Shown one piece after another: positions 43,799 to 55,141 of a DNA stretch of 64,000 nt. Position 1 is the stretch's first letter. Every line of letters starts with the position of its first letter. Where the stretch lies: assembly GCA_002236755.2 (NCBI GenBank), contig NBZP02000055.1:698229-762228 (forward strand), given 5' to 3'. This DNA comes from Dothistroma septosporum. Lineage: Eukaryota; Ascomycota; Dothideomycetes; Mycosphaerellales; Mycosphaerellaceae. The notes under the pieces are model-generated. The model worked only from the letters and a program-made list of their open reading frames with translations, was not told where the DNA came from and made no database searches. The position numbers and the translations under genes were made by a program.

Positions 43799-45932
43799 CA
43801 TCTTCGCCTGTACATTACCCACCGATGGCGTGGGTACACCTCGTGACCGTGCTGATCGACATGCTCTTCCCATTGATGATAAAGTTCTTGCCATCTGAGC
43901 TTTTGACCGCTGAGATGGGAATATTCGCAACATCTGTCCGATCTACGGGCTCAGCCATGGCCATGCAGATCTTCTTCCGAAGCCAAAAGAGGTTACTCAG
44001 GAATCATAAGTTGCGTCGTAAATCCCCGTGACGGAGCAAGCATGGCATACCATACCCCTCCTGGCGAGACCTTTCTCGTACACCTTATTCCACATATACC
44101 AGAAGTCATTAGTTCGTTAGTGAAGATGAGATGGTGGAATGATGTGAAACCTTCGACCTTGACAACATCGACCAAGTTGTCCAACCTCACAGCTTTGAGT
44201 TCAGTCGTTGGGGGGAGCTACTGGCATGGCAGCAGTCAGTAGCCCCTTCTTTACAAATTGTTCACAACGAGACTGGGGCACAGCACCCTTCGCCTCCTAC
44301 TCTACCGCGAACGGAGTCGAGTGTGTCGAGGTGAACTGCCGACAAGGCCTCTGCCATTCTCACAGGGCCGGCGTATGATATAGCGAAGGCTGGCCGCTGA
44401 AAACGAAACGGTATCAATCGTTCCTGGGTCGAACAGGAATCAAATTTAGCAATGTATTTGCGCTTCTGACAATCAGTGTGTATGGCGACGTTGATTCAGG
44501 CAAATCGCCAAAGTGCATCAACTCGGGCCCAGGGCACGGTCATGAGGGAATATATCTCGGCCCGAAGGTTCTCGCCGATAACCCGAACTCAGTCTGTACG
44601 CACGGTCTACACACGAGCATAGATTGCCAAAAAAAGACGACAAAAACATACAGCACAAGGGATTCCCACGTGGTCACCCACCGTAGTACTAGTCTTGCGA
44701 TTCCGTGCTTGAGTCTGCCAGAGCGGACGGGATGGCCTATTTTTCACGAATCTGTGGCCGTATGTGCTAGGTTATATTATCTTAGGTACATATTGCTACA
44801 TATACTACTCTGAGCGCTAACCTCACAACTCAGCTTTTCGCTCAACGCTACTGGCTGCTGCCAATGCCAGGCAAGGGTGACATTTAGGATCCCTTGCTTC
44901 CACTGACCTATGGTTGCATGTGCTCGCAAACGAGCGTATAATGTATATATAAGCAAAACCTCCATCCGCTCTGCTGACAGAAACGCTCATCGACCATGCG
45001 ATGCCCGTGTCCACAAAAACGCACTCGCTCAGGTTCATCAGGCGTCCAAAACGGTGTGCGCCAGCTGGACAGCGAAGCTATACCCTGTTCGTTTACGCTT
45101 CATCTGCGAGTAGACCGAAAAGCGTTCAGAGAAATCCCAACTGACTCAGTAGTTGATGTACAGCGCCTGACAGTCATCTGACACTCGGATGGAGTGTCAG
45201 TCATCTGCATTGATACACTCGGTCATTCGAGGGATGATCTCTGCGCGACGACTGGCGTCACCGTCGCAGTGCCTGCTGAAGGAGCCCCACAGTCTAGTGA
45301 ATGAGAGCTTGTATTGTATTTGTACTCGAGCTACAAGTCGTTCTTTGTTGGCTGCTCATAGAAGCTGACGCAAAGCAGCATGAAGTGTTTTCGGACGAGA
45401 TCAGGGTCTTCTGGCCAGGAGGAGGTGTCCTGGCTTGATGATAGCGTTGGAATTGCATATTAACGAGGCGCATTTGGAGCGGAAATCATTCTCGATTTCG
45501 TCGTCACCTCTCCATATAGCGCCAAGTGTGAGTCCGTTCCTTGCTTCCGTGCGCGGCCGCTGTGCGACTGTTCTGGAAATGGCAGCGGTCCTTGCATGCG
45601 GAACCGGACGCTGACCCTGTGCATTGATAAGACGATGCTTCAGCCGAGGAGCAACAGTTGACAGGTGGGTTCGGTTGCTCGAGAGGTGAGCACATCCAAG
45701 GCAGCTTGGCTCACACGTCTCACCGAGCATTGCCACAACGGGAACCAGATTTAGCTGAAGCTGAAGCGAATGCGCCACGGCATATTTCCTGAACACTTTG
45801 CACGAGCTGCCGCCTGGGAGGGTGCCTGGAGCTTGAAACTTTTCATACACACATACATGCGCTGGGTATCCGCAAGCGCCTCCCGTCCAGCAAAGCAGCA
45901 CCTCATCACCTTCATCGCCTCCTTCTCATCTC
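43799..45932. other. Gene-poor stretch upstream of nothing recognisable
   Basis: This holds the eroded end of the NmrA-like relic and then more than 1.5 kb without recognisable coding sequence. A hydrophobic piece (PMAWVHLVTVLIDMLFPLMI) near 43830 hints at a transporter remnant but is too short to name. A TATA-rich stretch at 44937-44955 has no gene I can attach to it. A 166-codon minus frame at 45401-45901 has no features. Confidence 0.35.
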
Positions 45933-47087
45933 TCAGTTATCCAGCCAATCCAGGAACTCAGGCGTAAAGTACGACACTACAATATTCGCACCAGCCCTCA
46001 GAATGCCCTCAGTAGCCTCGAATGCCATCGTTTTGAGATCAAACACACCCGCCTTCGCCGCTGCATGTATCATCGCATACTCCCCGCTCACATGGTACGC
46101 CGCAATAGGCATATTCTTCCCAATCTCTTTCGCATCCGAGATAATATCCAGATATTGTGTCGCCGGCTTCACCATAATGACGTCTGCACCCTCGTTAATA
46201 TCGCGCTCGATTGCTCGTCTTGCTAGACCTCGTCCGCCGGGCGGCAGCTGGTAACACCTGCGATCTCCAAAGCTGGGGCACGATCCTGCCGCGTCTCTGA
46301 AGGGTCCGTATAAGCAGCCGCTGAACTTGGCAGAGTATGACATGAGCATGATTCTGTGTGCCATACCCGCCTCGATCAGCTTCAGCTTGATTGCTCGGAT
46401 TCGACCATCGTTCATGTCGCTGGGTGCGACACAGTGTGCTCCGGCCTCAGCATACGCCATTGCGACATCGGAGATCCTGTCGACGCTTAGGCTGTTGTTC
46501 AAAGAGCCGTCTTCGTGTAGGATACCGCAGTGTCCGTGACTTGTGTACTCGCACAGACAGACATCCACGGTAATATGCAGTTGTGGGTATGCCTTTCGCA
46601 GTAATCGGATCGAGGCAATGACTGGACCTTGTGGGTCGTCTGCTGCTGTCCCAAGAGCATCTTTCGCGCCTGGTGCGAGAGGCACGCCAAACAGAATCAC
46701 GCTCTTCAAGCCCTTTGCGATCAATGGCTGCAGGAAAGGCACGACCTTGTTCAATCCCATCCGCTTCTGGCCTGGTAAGCTCGGGATTGTGGTCTCCTCG
46801 TCGGGGTTGTCGGTGATGAAGAGCGGATAGATGAGCATCGACTTTGTGAGTTGGCGTTCGGCCTGCCATGCCCGCGACAGCGGGTGCGAGTAGCCGCCAT
46901 GGAGCTGTGAGGAGATGTCGCCGCTGATGGAGACTGATGTGGCGGCGGTGGAAGCGTAGGAGCGAGCGCGGGAGTAGGTCGATCGGGCGTCAGATACGGT
47001 GCGCTCGGTCAGGCCGGAGGTGGGGCGTTGGCGTTCGGACTGTGTGGTGCGGTAGGAGAGGTCGTTGACGAGGTTCGAGAAGGACAT
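45933..47087 (-). CDS. HEM2: Delta-aminolevulinic acid dehydratase (porphobilinogen synthase)
   Basis: This cytosolic zinc enzyme condenses two 5-aminolevulinate molecules to porphobilinogen, the second step of haem synthesis. It is a single exon of 384 residues. The zinc-binding cysteines appear in DVCLCEYTSHGHCG. The two active-site lysine regions are MLMSYSAKFSGCLYGPFRDA and VIMVKPATQYLD. The first 60 residues are Ser/Thr/Arg-rich, as in other filamentous ascomycetes. The C-terminal region EYAMIHAAAKAGVFD is fully conserved. The ATG at 47087 precedes MSFSNLVNDLSYR, a start typical of the group. Confidence 0.96.
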   Translation of the reverse strand: MSFSNLVNDLSYRTTQSERQRPTSGLTERTVSDARSTYSRARSYASTAATSVSISGDISSQLHGGYSHPLSRAWQAERQLTKSMLIYPLFITDNPDEETTIPSLPGQKRMGLNKVVPFLQPLIAKGLKSVILFGVPLAPGAKDALGTAADDPQGPVIASIRLLRKAYPQLHITVDVCLCEYTSHGHCGILHEDGSLNNSLSVDRISDVAMAYAEAGAHCVAPSDMNDGRIRAIKLKLIEAGMAHRIMLMSYSAKFSGCLYGPFRDAAGSCPSFGDRRCYQLPPGGRGLARRAIERDINEGADVIMVKPATQYLDIISDAKEIGKNMPIAAYHVSGEYAMIHAAAKAGVFDLKTMAFEATEGILRAGANIVVSYFTPEFLDWLDN

Positions 47088-48399
47088 GTTGAGAGCGGTG
47101 GGCTGATGTATTGCTTGTTCTGTCGTGTGATCTGTCGTGAATGGACAGTGCTGTTATGCCGTTGCGGCTGACCGTGGGCTGAAAGCAGGAACAAGATCTG
47201 TACGCCAAATTCGAATGGCAGACGTATAATGTAGAGGTCACTTTACTTTTGGTCATAAGCTGTTTGTCATTTCCTCCAAGTTGAAGGGGATCGAGTGTCG
47301 CCGAATGATAACTTAAGCACACGCAGACCGCGGCAAAAGCACTTGGATCATGTCCCTCGCACGCAATGCCGTCAGAGCCGCCACTTTTCCGCTCGGATTA
47401 TCTTTGAACCGCTCCTCATTGGCGATCTCCCTCCCTCGCTCGTTCTTCCTTGACTCCGTGCGGTGTCCGACAGTGACAAGATCTCCGACTTCTTCAGTCA
47501 CGACCCCAAAGGTACGAGACCACTGGTACGACTCGGGCTCACACAGACAACTTTGTTGCATATGAGACATATCATCTCACCCCGCAGTGAAGCAGAGGAG
47601 CATGAACGAAGCAGCGGTCATCGCTTCTTTCATTCACAGTATGGCGCTCAGACATTGCTCGCTGATGTACATACATACCTCCTAGCCTCAGCCAGCATCC
47701 GTCATCGCTTCTGCCAAGTGTCTTGTGTACCGCAGCACATAAGAACCGCCTTATCCATTGCCTCATGCTTGAATTTCCGACATCGACCCCTCGGCAACGT
47801 CAATACCGCCTCTCTCTCCCCTGCCTTCTCCATATTTCCTCTTTCACGGTCGGTATCCACAGATTAACCCCGACTGCGTCCCATTAGACCTCTGCTCCTC
47901 CCTCTCCCTCTCTCTCAATAACTCCAATCCCTTATCAGAATCCGCCTAAAAAATTTACGCGAACAGCACAGCTTCATACATATGCTTTGTCACTGCACAC
48001 ATCAGCGCCGTTCCCAAGTCAGCTCTGGCCTCACAGCGACTGGAGATGAGGACAGGGTACGAGGTCAGGCAGTCAAGAATTGCAGGGTCCGTGGCCAGAT
48101 CATAGAAAAGACAAGGTCGAACAGGTCCAACGCCTTGACTCCGCCAGACCGTATTCGGCTTCATTCGAGATATATACCGAAGACGCCCGAGCAGAGCTTA
48201 CAGCGAACGAGAAGACCAGTCGTAGAGACTGAGGAGAAGGGAGGCTTCCGTGGTAGTCAAGATGAGCCAGGCGAAGGACATAGAATGACTGCAATCTTGA
48301 TCATGCGACCAAACCGCCAAAGCGGAAGAGGTCACTGTATCATACGAGCAGAGTCTAAACCAAAAGCCTCGAACTAGGAAGCAGCTCACGTGTCCCCGT
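47088..48399. other. Intergenic
   Basis: The HEM2 upstream region is followed by about 1 kb with a CT-rich stretch near 47880-47920. A 71-codon plus-strand frame at 47350, rich in Arg and Ser at its start, might be a small mitochondrial protein, but I could not support it. Nothing else is seen. Confidence 0.4.
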
Positions 48400-49983
48400 T
48401 CAACCCAACCTCGCCAACAAATTCTGCCACACAGCAGACTTCACCCCTATCCACCCCAGCTTCAACATCGCACCCCAACTCAACGGCTGCTCCAACAAGC
48501 CCACAATCGCGGCCTCAACAGTAGTATAAGGGCTCGCCAATCTCTTCCTACTAATCAGAAAGCTTTCCGGCAACCAATTCTCCACCACCTCCTCGCCAAG
48601 AACCATCTTCGCCACAGCCTCACCGCATCCCCAACACAGCGGCATCCCATATCCGTTGAAACCCGCAGCGATCCATTCACCGTCCCCGCCACGCGAGGTG
48701 TAGGATTCTGGGATTTGCCCGACCCAGGGGAGGTGGTCAGGTGTGAAACCCATAACGCCGGACCAGAGGGATTTAGTTTCTGGCTTCTGGCTGTTCGGCC
48801 AACCTTTGGAGAAGATTGTGGGTAGGACGTTTTCCAGCTTTTCTTTCGAGACGGTGCTGATTGTGGTATCGTCGCTGCTCAGGATCTCAGTCGCCAGCTG
48901 CTTCTCGCCGCCGATGAAGATGTCGCCAGTGTGGCTGTTTTGGGTGATATAGTAGAGACCGTAGGAGAAAGTGTTATCGGAGGTGTCGTAGGTTGGCTTG
49001 TCGATTGTGGACCAGGATTTGGAGTCTCCTTCGTTGGGAAAGGCGGGTCCGGCTGCTTGGACGGACATCGTCCCGCGAAGTGGGAAGATCTTGCCGCGAA
49101 GTTTGGGAAGGAGGTGACCTGTCCAGCCGTTTGTGCAGTGTATTACTTTAGTGGCGCGGATGGTGCCTCGGGGTGTCGTGAGGATGTATGGATACTCCTT
49201 ATCTGAGGCGGGATCATGATCTACCGAAGTCACAGGCGTCTGAGTCTCTATCGAGAACTTGTGTCCATATCGCTCCAGTAGACGCGTGAACAAGCCAGTG
49301 ATCAATCGATATGGCCAAAACGCCCCGGCACTATTCGTAATCACACCAATCGCAGTCTTCATATTGAATCTATCTCGTGCCTCTTCAGGCCCATAGACCT
49401 TATGGTCACCTCGTTTCTCAGGCACGCATTCTTCATACTGTTGATGGCTCTTCTGCGCATCCTTGAAGATCTCTTCATCCCAGTACCCGCAGACTGAGGT
49501 CACTTGTCGCACTTCGGCAGCTTGTGACAACTCCTGATCTGCCTCCGGGTTGGCAAGTCGATACATTTCTCCCAATGTCCTGTCTGCGAACTTTGCAATC
49601 TTCGTCGTCTCCTTGCGGCCAAAGTACTTCTCAATGCGGCTGAACTCTTCTGGTAATGGGGAGAGCAAATGCCCTCCATTTCGGCCGGTGGCGCCGCTGC
49701 AAAGCGCGCGAGCTTCTAGGACAGTGATGGTGGCTTTTGAGTCCGAACTCGTGAGTTGTAGCAGATTCTGAGCAACGCTACAAGCTGTTATGCCAGATCC
49801 GATAACAGCGTATCTTATCTTGGATGGAAGTTCTGATGACTGCTTAATCGAGAGGCTTGCAGCAGGGATCTGCCAAAATGCCTCTGTTGGATCAGGCCTT
49901 GGGAGTCCCGGGTCCCTGACAGCATCGTCTATAAGCCTTGAAATGACTTCTTCCGGGACGACATCAGATTTGTGCTCGGGCAT
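48400..49983 (-). CDS. FAD-dependent oxidoreductase, DAO family
   Basis: This is a single-exon flavoprotein of 527 residues of the D-amino-acid-oxidase/glycine-oxidase fold (DAO, PF01266-type). The FAD-binding Rossmann motif is YAVIGSGITACSVAQNLL near residue 58, followed by the acidic end of strand 2 in VLEARALCSGATGRNGGHL, a conserved DAO segment. IHCTNGWTGHLLPKLRG and the C-terminal WIAAGFNGYGMPLCWGCGEA are the second and third FAD-contact regions. A preserved GFTPDHLPWVGQIP supports a functional enzyme. The substrate is not clear; such fungal enzymes act on secondary or tertiary amines, including amino-acid derivatives. No peroxisomal SKL-type signal is present at the C-terminus (LLARLG). 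Confidence 0.88.
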   Translation of the reverse strand: MPEHKSDVVPEEVISRLIDDAVRDPGLPRPDPTEAFWQIPAASLSIKQSSELPSKIRYAVIGSGITACSVAQNLLQLTSSDSKATITVLEARALCSGATGRNGGHLLSPLPEEFSRIEKYFGRKETTKIAKFADRTLGEMYRLANPEADQELSQAAEVRQVTSVCGYWDEEIFKDAQKSHQQYEECVPEKRGDHKVYGPEEARDRFNMKTAIGVITNSAGAFWPYRLITGLFTRLLERYGHKFSIETQTPVTSVDHDPASDKEYPYILTTPRGTIRATKVIHCTNGWTGHLLPKLRGKIFPLRGTMSVQAAGPAFPNEGDSKSWSTIDKPTYDTSDNTFSYGLYYITQNSHTGDIFIGGEKQLATEILSSDDTTISTVSKEKLENVLPTIFSKGWPNSQKPETKSLWSGVMGFTPDHLPWVGQIPESYTSRGGDGEWIAAGFNGYGMPLCWGCGEAVAKMVLGEEVVENWLPESFLISRKRLASPYTTVEAAIVGLLEQPLSWGAMLKLGWIGVKSAVWQNLLARLG

Positions 49984-50680
49984 GCTGAAGAATGAGGTTG
50001 AGGAAAGTAGGAATTGTGTTCAAGATCACAGCACGGTGAGCTCAAGCTGATGCAAAGTACGATTAGGGATATGCTGAGCTGCGAGAAGTCCTTGGCTATA
50101 AGAAAGACATTGTGTTGTTTGTGCGATGCAGTGAGGGATGTACGAAGTGGAGATGTCTGCTAAATGTGCTTCAACCTTTTGTGGAAAGTACAACCGAGCT
50201 ACAGACTAATCAGGTCAGTACATCCCGACGTTGCAATGCACGCGTCTATCGATAGCCTGTAGAAGAACGAGTGCCTTAGAGTTGTCAAGAAGTCGATCGA
50301 TGGTTGCACGGTCAGCAGATCTCATAAGGCTCAAGATTCATAAATGACACGAAACATTGACACATCAGGGCCACCAGCAGTCAAATGCCCGTTACTAGCG
50401 CTGGGGTAATGGCTCCTGCAAAACGGAAGTCTCGACACCGCTGGAGTCTCAGCGTACCATGACCGTGGACGCCCAAGCGAGGATTCTTGGCCTCATCAGT
50501 GGCTGCAAAACAGCCGCAGGGCAGACGGAGTTCGGGGTATATCGTCTCTGCCACGCTGTACCTGCGGATTCTGGCCACTAGAAATTATTGCGACTGAACG
50601 ACGTTGCCTAAGTAATGGGTTCAGGGTTCACAGGCCGATTCTCATCCTCGTATATTGATGTTGAAGACGTTGACATCTCC
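49984..50680. other. Intergenic
   Basis: This is the upstream region of the FAD oxidoreductase gene. It has only short frames on both strands and no recognisable feature. Confidence 0.4.
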
Positions 50681-50890
50681 TTAATGACAGCAGGGTCGTG
50701 AGGCCATCTTGTGGCGCTTGGCACGGTCCTCGCATTCAAATTGTTGCCAGCAGTCCAGGCAATACATCTGAGGCACTTCAAGCAGCCTCCACGGTCTGTC
50801 CTCGGCCTGAGTAGGAGGGAGGAGCGTTGAACGTGGAAGTGGCCAAGAGCTTGTGCCGTCATTCTGCGCGCCACGATGATCTGCAGTCCG
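50681..50890 (-). other. Possible zinc-finger exon or remnant
   Basis: One minus-strand frame ending in TAA at 50681 reads PQMYCLDCWQQFECEDRAKR followed by HKMASRPC. The spacing C-x2-C-x3-F-x8-H-x6-C fits a C2HC-type finger. No start, no partner finger and no convincing intron were found. It could be a last exon, a relic or chance. Confidence 0.3.
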
Positions 50891-51218
50891 GCATCTCCTT
50901 CAAGTTGTGAACTGAGGCTGGCTCATAAGGCCGTGATGGACATCCGGCAAGTCATCGATCTCACGTGCGACGTACTTTGCAGATGTGAGCGATGGTCATG
51001 CAGATGAAGAACGAGGTCACCGAGGAAGAAGTCGAGAGAGTGCGGATTGAAACGGAAACAGCTCCGGTCTGCGCGCTGAGCGAGGATGTAGAAGATTCCA
51101 ATGCATCGTTGATCGTTCTTTGCTCCATAGCAACATTTGGACAACGAAACCGGTGCTCTGAATACAGTATCACCCATCTCACGAAGAAATAACTAACGAC
51201 GCCAGTGCGCGCAGTCTC
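50891..51218. other. Intergenic
   Basis: I see nothing supported here. A 66-codon plus-strand frame at 50992 is Glu/Val-rich but lies opposite an equally open minus-strand frame. Confidence 0.35.
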
Positions 51219-51431
51219 CTAGTCCTTCTTCTGCCCTCCCTCGATCGCATCCTCAATCTCCTCGCTTATGGGCACATCCTTGCCATGACCCTCTTCGCTG
51301 TGGTTGTCGGCTCCATGGATCACGTCCTCGACCTCATCCCCCAGAGATTCTCTTGGGTGCTCGGTGTCTGATAGCAGGCAGTCAGAGTCAGGTGCTGTGG
51401 TAAGACTGGTAGTCAATATACCTGAAGGCAT
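51219..51431 (-). CDS. Small acidic protein, unknown (tentative)
   Basis: I propose two exons, 51431-51422 and 51367-51219, joined by a 54-nt intron (GTATAT..ATCAG, branch CTGAC). The product is 52 residues: MPSDTEHPRESLGDEVEDVI, then HGADNHSEEGHGKDVPISEE and EIEDAIEGGQKKD. The composition (acidic, helix-prone, no hydrophobic core) suggests a small disordered protein. I know no family for it. The support is the clean splice signals and the biased composition; a longer unspliced frame to 51746 is also open and cannot be excluded. Confidence 0.4.
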   Translation of the reverse strand: MPSGILTTSLTTAPDSDCLLSDTEHPRESLGDEVEDVIHGADNHSEEGHGKDVPISEEIEDAIEGGQKKD

Positions 51432-52014
51432 GTTGTATTTTCTGTGCTTGGGGATCGTTGGATTTCTGCTGTGTTCAATGTTTGTCTGCACCCGAGATGA
51501 CAGCAGTTGACAGCGCTCGATTGCTTGGGAGTGAAAGCTCTTCAGAGGTGCCTTTCGACCCAGCGTGCATGTACTGTGGCTTCTGATGACGTCTTGGCGT
51601 ATGCGCGCCTGGATATATCGGCGAGATTTGCTAAGCGGAATCAGTGCAGCTGTGGAGCTGTCCAGATCTTCGCGACCAAGCTTGGTCGGGATCCTTCGAA
51701 GCGATGGATCCGCTGCAGGATGCATGTAGCGTTTTGCATTCATCATGATACGTGATCTCGTATCTCGTTTCGCCCAAACGCCTTCGCTAAGCTAGACAAT
51801 TCCGCTCAACGCAGCTCTTCTGCGCTCTCAAATGTGCACTCCATCGAGCAGAAGGCTCTTGCGTGGGATATTCGACCGAGCTGGGTCTCGAATCGCTTTC
51901 ATTCACAGCTCTTTTCCTCGTCTCACCCTAGGTCTCGATCCTCACTCCCCGAATACTATGTCTTTCTGTTCCCGTTTCGTTTATGTGGGAGGGTAAGTGT
52001 ATGTTCGAGGCAGA
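51432..52014. other. Intergenic
   Basis: Downstream of UBC9. It is rich in CT near 51900-51980. No gene is supported beyond the tentative small protein. Confidence 0.4.
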
Positions 52015-52640
52015 TCACGGCGCCGGGTTATCCTTGACGACCTGCTCAACCAGAACGTCAGTCATTTGTGCCGAATGAGGCTTCCGAGGCCTTGTTGCAA
52101 CCGAGCTGATCTAGTGCGTGTGCTCGGGGTATGCTCACCTGCTTGATTCGCTTTTCATACGCTGCTCGATCCTTCTTAAAGAGATTGTAGGCATCAGCCT
52201 GGGCTGGCGAGTCTGGGTTCACCTCGTCGAGAAGCATCTGAATTCCTAGCAAGATCTCCTTGATAGTGATTGCTGGTTTCCAGCCCTCCTCCTCGTTGAG
52301 GATACTCAAGCAGACGGTGCCGGACGGGTAGACGTTGGGATGGAAGAGCGGCGGCACGAACTTGCACTTCGGCGGCTTTGTTGGGTACTCTGCGCAGAGT
52401 CAGCTCACCCATCCCAAGCACGATTTGATACTTGATTTGCTCACCGTCCGGGAACTGCACTTCCAGCTTGAATAGACCACCCTCCCAGATGGTCTTGTCC
52501 TTGCCTGGAATCGCACAGTCCCACTTCTTCAGATCAAGGGCTCCTTGTGCACTCTTCACTGGTCGCGCAACGAATCCGAACGGATGATCTTTCCGCCACT
52601 GTTTGCGCTCCTCTTGTAGGCGTGCCACTGTGAGCGACAT
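52015..52640 (-). CDS. UBC9: SUMO-conjugating enzyme E2 Ubc9
   Basis: This enzyme transfers SUMO from the E1 (Aos1-Uba2) to target lysines, mainly in the nucleus. Exons are 52640-52445, 52389-52139 and 52041-52015, with introns GTGAGC..GCGCAG and GTGAGC..GAGCAG. Splicing gives MSLTVARLQEERKQWRKDHP, FPDEYPTKPPKCKF, HPNVYPSGTVCLSILNEEEG and KQVVKDNPAP. The catalytic Cys is the one in GTVCLS. The total is 157 residues, the standard family length. The tiny last exon of nine codons is needed to complete the conserved C-terminus. It diverges from PEX19 across 486 bp. Confidence 0.96.
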
Positions 52641-53126
52641 GGTGGACTAGCCTGCTGTGGTGGTTGGTTGTCTGTGGTGGTACGGCGTGGTCGTGTGCGG
52701 CGTGTGTCGTCAAGACGTTCGTGGAAGAAGGTGGATCTTAAGCCGCGCTGTTATAAACAATGTGAGCTTTCGTGCGGTCGCGTGCCACGCCGCATGTGAA
52801 AGTGTAGTGAAAGAGAGTGAAGCAGTGTTTGAAGAATGATAGGTCGCAACGAACCCTGGGCAGTAAATCCGAGCTGTCGATCTTCAGATGGCAGGGCTTG
52901 CATGTGCCCGCCGAGGTGCAGATGACTGGCAATCGAGATTCTGACCTTGCATACCCATTTCACTTGACCTCACGATCTGCCATTTGCATTCAGACTAGCA
53001 CATGTCACAGCTATCGAATCGCTGAGTCGTCTCAAGAGACTCGAGCATACCTCATAGCCGTTACGACCGCGCTTCACCTCACAACCTCTCACCGCGACCC
53101 CGCCTCGACAACCTCGCTTCGATACA
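52641..53126. promoter_or_regulatory. Bidirectional promoter region of UBC9 and PEX19
   Basis: The 486 bp between the two divergent start codons must hold both promoters. I identify no specific element. Confidence 0.5.
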
Positions 53127-54165
53127 ATGGCAGACAAACCGCCCAAGAACGCAGCAGAAACAGCGCCAGATCCAGACGAAGACGATCTAGACGACCTCGA
53201 CGATGTTCTTGACGAGTTCCAAGCTACCTCCATAACAAAACCCAAAGCACCGTCACAGTCCACGCCTCGCGCGCCCTCAGCATCAGGACCCGGCAGACCC
53301 AACGATGCCTCGCCCACCACGGCAGCATCCACTACAGCCTCGGAAGATGACCTAGCAAAACAACTTCAAGCCGGCATGTCCAGCCTAATCGGCGAACTCG
53401 ACTCGAACCCCTCCATGCAAGCCGAATTCGAGAAAATGATGCAAGAGCTCATAGCCGCAGGCGCAGCCGGGAGTGATCAGGAAGCAGGCGCACACTTACA
53501 AGAGGCCGCGAAGACAGTCTCGGAAGATACAAAGCCCAAATCACAAAGTGCTGCGGGATCAAGTAGCACGGACAAGAAGAAACCCGCCTTCGACTCCACA
53601 ATCCGCGCAACAATGGACCGCATCTCCGCCTCCAACACCGCCGCCTCCACAGCCTCCACCACCGCCCAAAACGAAGAAGACCTTCTCGCGCAAATGATGA
53701 AAGAGCTGACCGAAGGTGGAATGCTTGGCGGGGAGGGTGGCGAGGGCGGGGACTTCAATTCCATGCTAATGAACATGATGGCGCATCTAACGAACAAGGA
53801 AATTCTGTACGACCCGATGAAAGAGCTGCATGAGAAATTCCCGGGATGGTTGGAGAAGAATGCGGAAAAGACGAACAAACAAGATCTGGAGAGGTATAAG
53901 GAGCAGCAGGTGTTGGTGGGAGAGATTGTGGGCAGGTTTGAGGGGAAGGGGTATAGTGATGAGAACGAGGACGATAGGGAGTATATTGTGGAGAGGATGC
54001 AGAAGGTGAGTTACTGGCATTTCGAGGAATCGTGTTCTGCGGGAGCAGTATTGATCTCTTGTTTAGATGCAAGCCGCCGGCTCGCCACCTTCAGACCTCG
54101 TGGGTGATATGAGTGCTGCGCAGGAAGCTCTCGGAGGCTTGGATCAAGGATGTCCTACGCAATAG
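53127..54165 (+). CDS. PEX19: Peroxisomal membrane protein import receptor Pex19
   Basis: This cytosolic chaperone and receptor binds peroxisomal membrane proteins and docks on Pex3. The N-terminal acidic part (EDDLDDLDDVLDEFQ) corresponds to the Pex3-binding helix region. The C-terminal half, from about KPAFDSTIRATMDRISAS, holds the cargo-binding helices (LLAQMMKELTEGG, MSLM-like FNSMLMNMMAHLTNKEILYD, MKELHEKFPGWLEKN). An intron, 54006-54066 (GTGAGT..GTTTAG), leads to a 32-residue last exon ending CPTQ, a CaaX farnesylation box, as known for Pex19. Without this splice the CaaX would be lost. The product is 325 residues. Confidence 0.95.
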
Positions 54166-54391
54166 AGATGTTTGAGGATGGATCTTTGGGCTCTGCAATT
54201 GTGATGAAGTCATGCCTCATCATCTGTACATCTGTGATACCCTTTATGAATCTGGAGGCCGGAACATATCCACGGTCTCGCCAACACATCACTGACAGCT
54301 TGTTCTTTTTCGAACATTGTCGTCTCAAACATCCCCAACGCCACGCTAAAGCCATCTAAAGTTGTTCGCCATGTTCTGTTTGTGCTGCCCT

Positions 54392-55141
54392 TCAGCTCAT
54401 GTCCATCGCATCGCCGTCGCCACTTTGCTGCTGCTGTTGCTGGACATGATTCGCGTTTCCCTCCATCATATCCCCAACCTGCTGATTCTGCGCACCACCC
54501 TCTTTCGACAACACCTCCTCAAACAACGCATCATAATCCGCATCATCACTCCACAGTTCCTGCTGCTCCTCCATCTCCACCTCCCCTTCACCGTTACTTT
54601 CTGTCATAAATTCCAACAACGCCTCCAACTCCCCCTCCTCCCCTCTGACAAAATCCTCGACCTCCTCTTCCTCCGGCACTACCTGCGAACTCATCATCAT
54701 CTGGCTTCCCTCTTGACTCCAGCTTGGCAACTCTTCCTCTTCTTCCTCCCTTGGTGCATGTCGGGCAAGTTCGGCTTCGTACGCCCTTCTCTTCTGCACA
54801 AAGTCTAGACGCATGATGTCTTCGCCACGCGCCTCGTAATGGCGATCTTCGCGTTTGTCGCGAACGTTACGGAGAAAATTTGTGCGGCGACGCTCTTTGA
54901 GATTGTCTTGATTTTGGAGTGGGGCACGCTTTATGGGGCGTTTTGAGAAGGGCGTGGTTGTCGCATTCTCATTTTGGCACTGATTCGCTTCGCGTCTGGG
55001 AGGAGGTTGATTGGACATGTGCGGTTCTCGATCCCGTGGCCATCGTTTGGAGATGTTTGCGCTCCGTGGCGAGAGGGGTGACGGGTTGGCTGGAACATAG
55101 ACGATCGGTGAGGAGGATGGAGGTTGCATGAATGCCAGCAT
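54392..55141 (-). CDS. Conserved acidic fungal protein, unknown function
   Basis: This is a single-exon protein of 249 residues (or 245 from the second ATG) that resembles an unnamed family I recall from other Pezizomycotina. It starts with SSSPIVYVPANPSPLSPRSA. A basic central helix follows (KERRRTNFLRNVRDKREDRH, then MRLDFVQKRRAYEAELARHA). The C-terminal half is very acidic, with EEEEEE, EEEEVEDF and EGELEALLEF, then WSDDADYDALFEEVLS. Near the end is a poly-Gln run of six. The ALLEF and DYDALFEEV short hydrophobic motifs in acidic context look like transactivation or protein-docking motifs, but this is inference. No membrane or targeting signal is seen. Confidence 0.65.
   Translation of the reverse strand: MLAFMQPPSSSPIVYVPANPSPLSPRSANISKRWPRDREPHMSNQPPPRREANQCQNENATTTPFSKRPIKRAPLQNQDNLKERRRTNFLRNVRDKREDRHYEARGEDIMRLDFVQKRRAYEAELARHAPREEEEEELPSWSQEGSQMMMSSQVVPEEEEVEDFVRGEEGELEALLEFMTESNGEGEVEMEEQQELWSDDADYDALFEEVLSKEGGAQNQQVGDMMEGNANHVQQQQQQSGDGDAMDMS

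Noticed and set aside
43830..44030. Hydrophobic segments that might be a transporter remnant
   Set aside because: Too short and too eroded to assign; could be chance hydrophobicity.
44937..44955. A TATA-rich element suggesting a promoter
   Set aside because: No gene could be supported downstream on either strand.
45401..45901. A 166-codon minus-strand frame downstream of HEM2
   Set aside because: No domain, no start context and unbiased composition.
47350..47867. A possible small mitochondrial-protein gene divergent from HEM2
   Set aside because: The first 40 residues resemble a presequence, but the tested splice joins (for example GTACGA at 47511) lead to immediate stops or unconvincing sequence.
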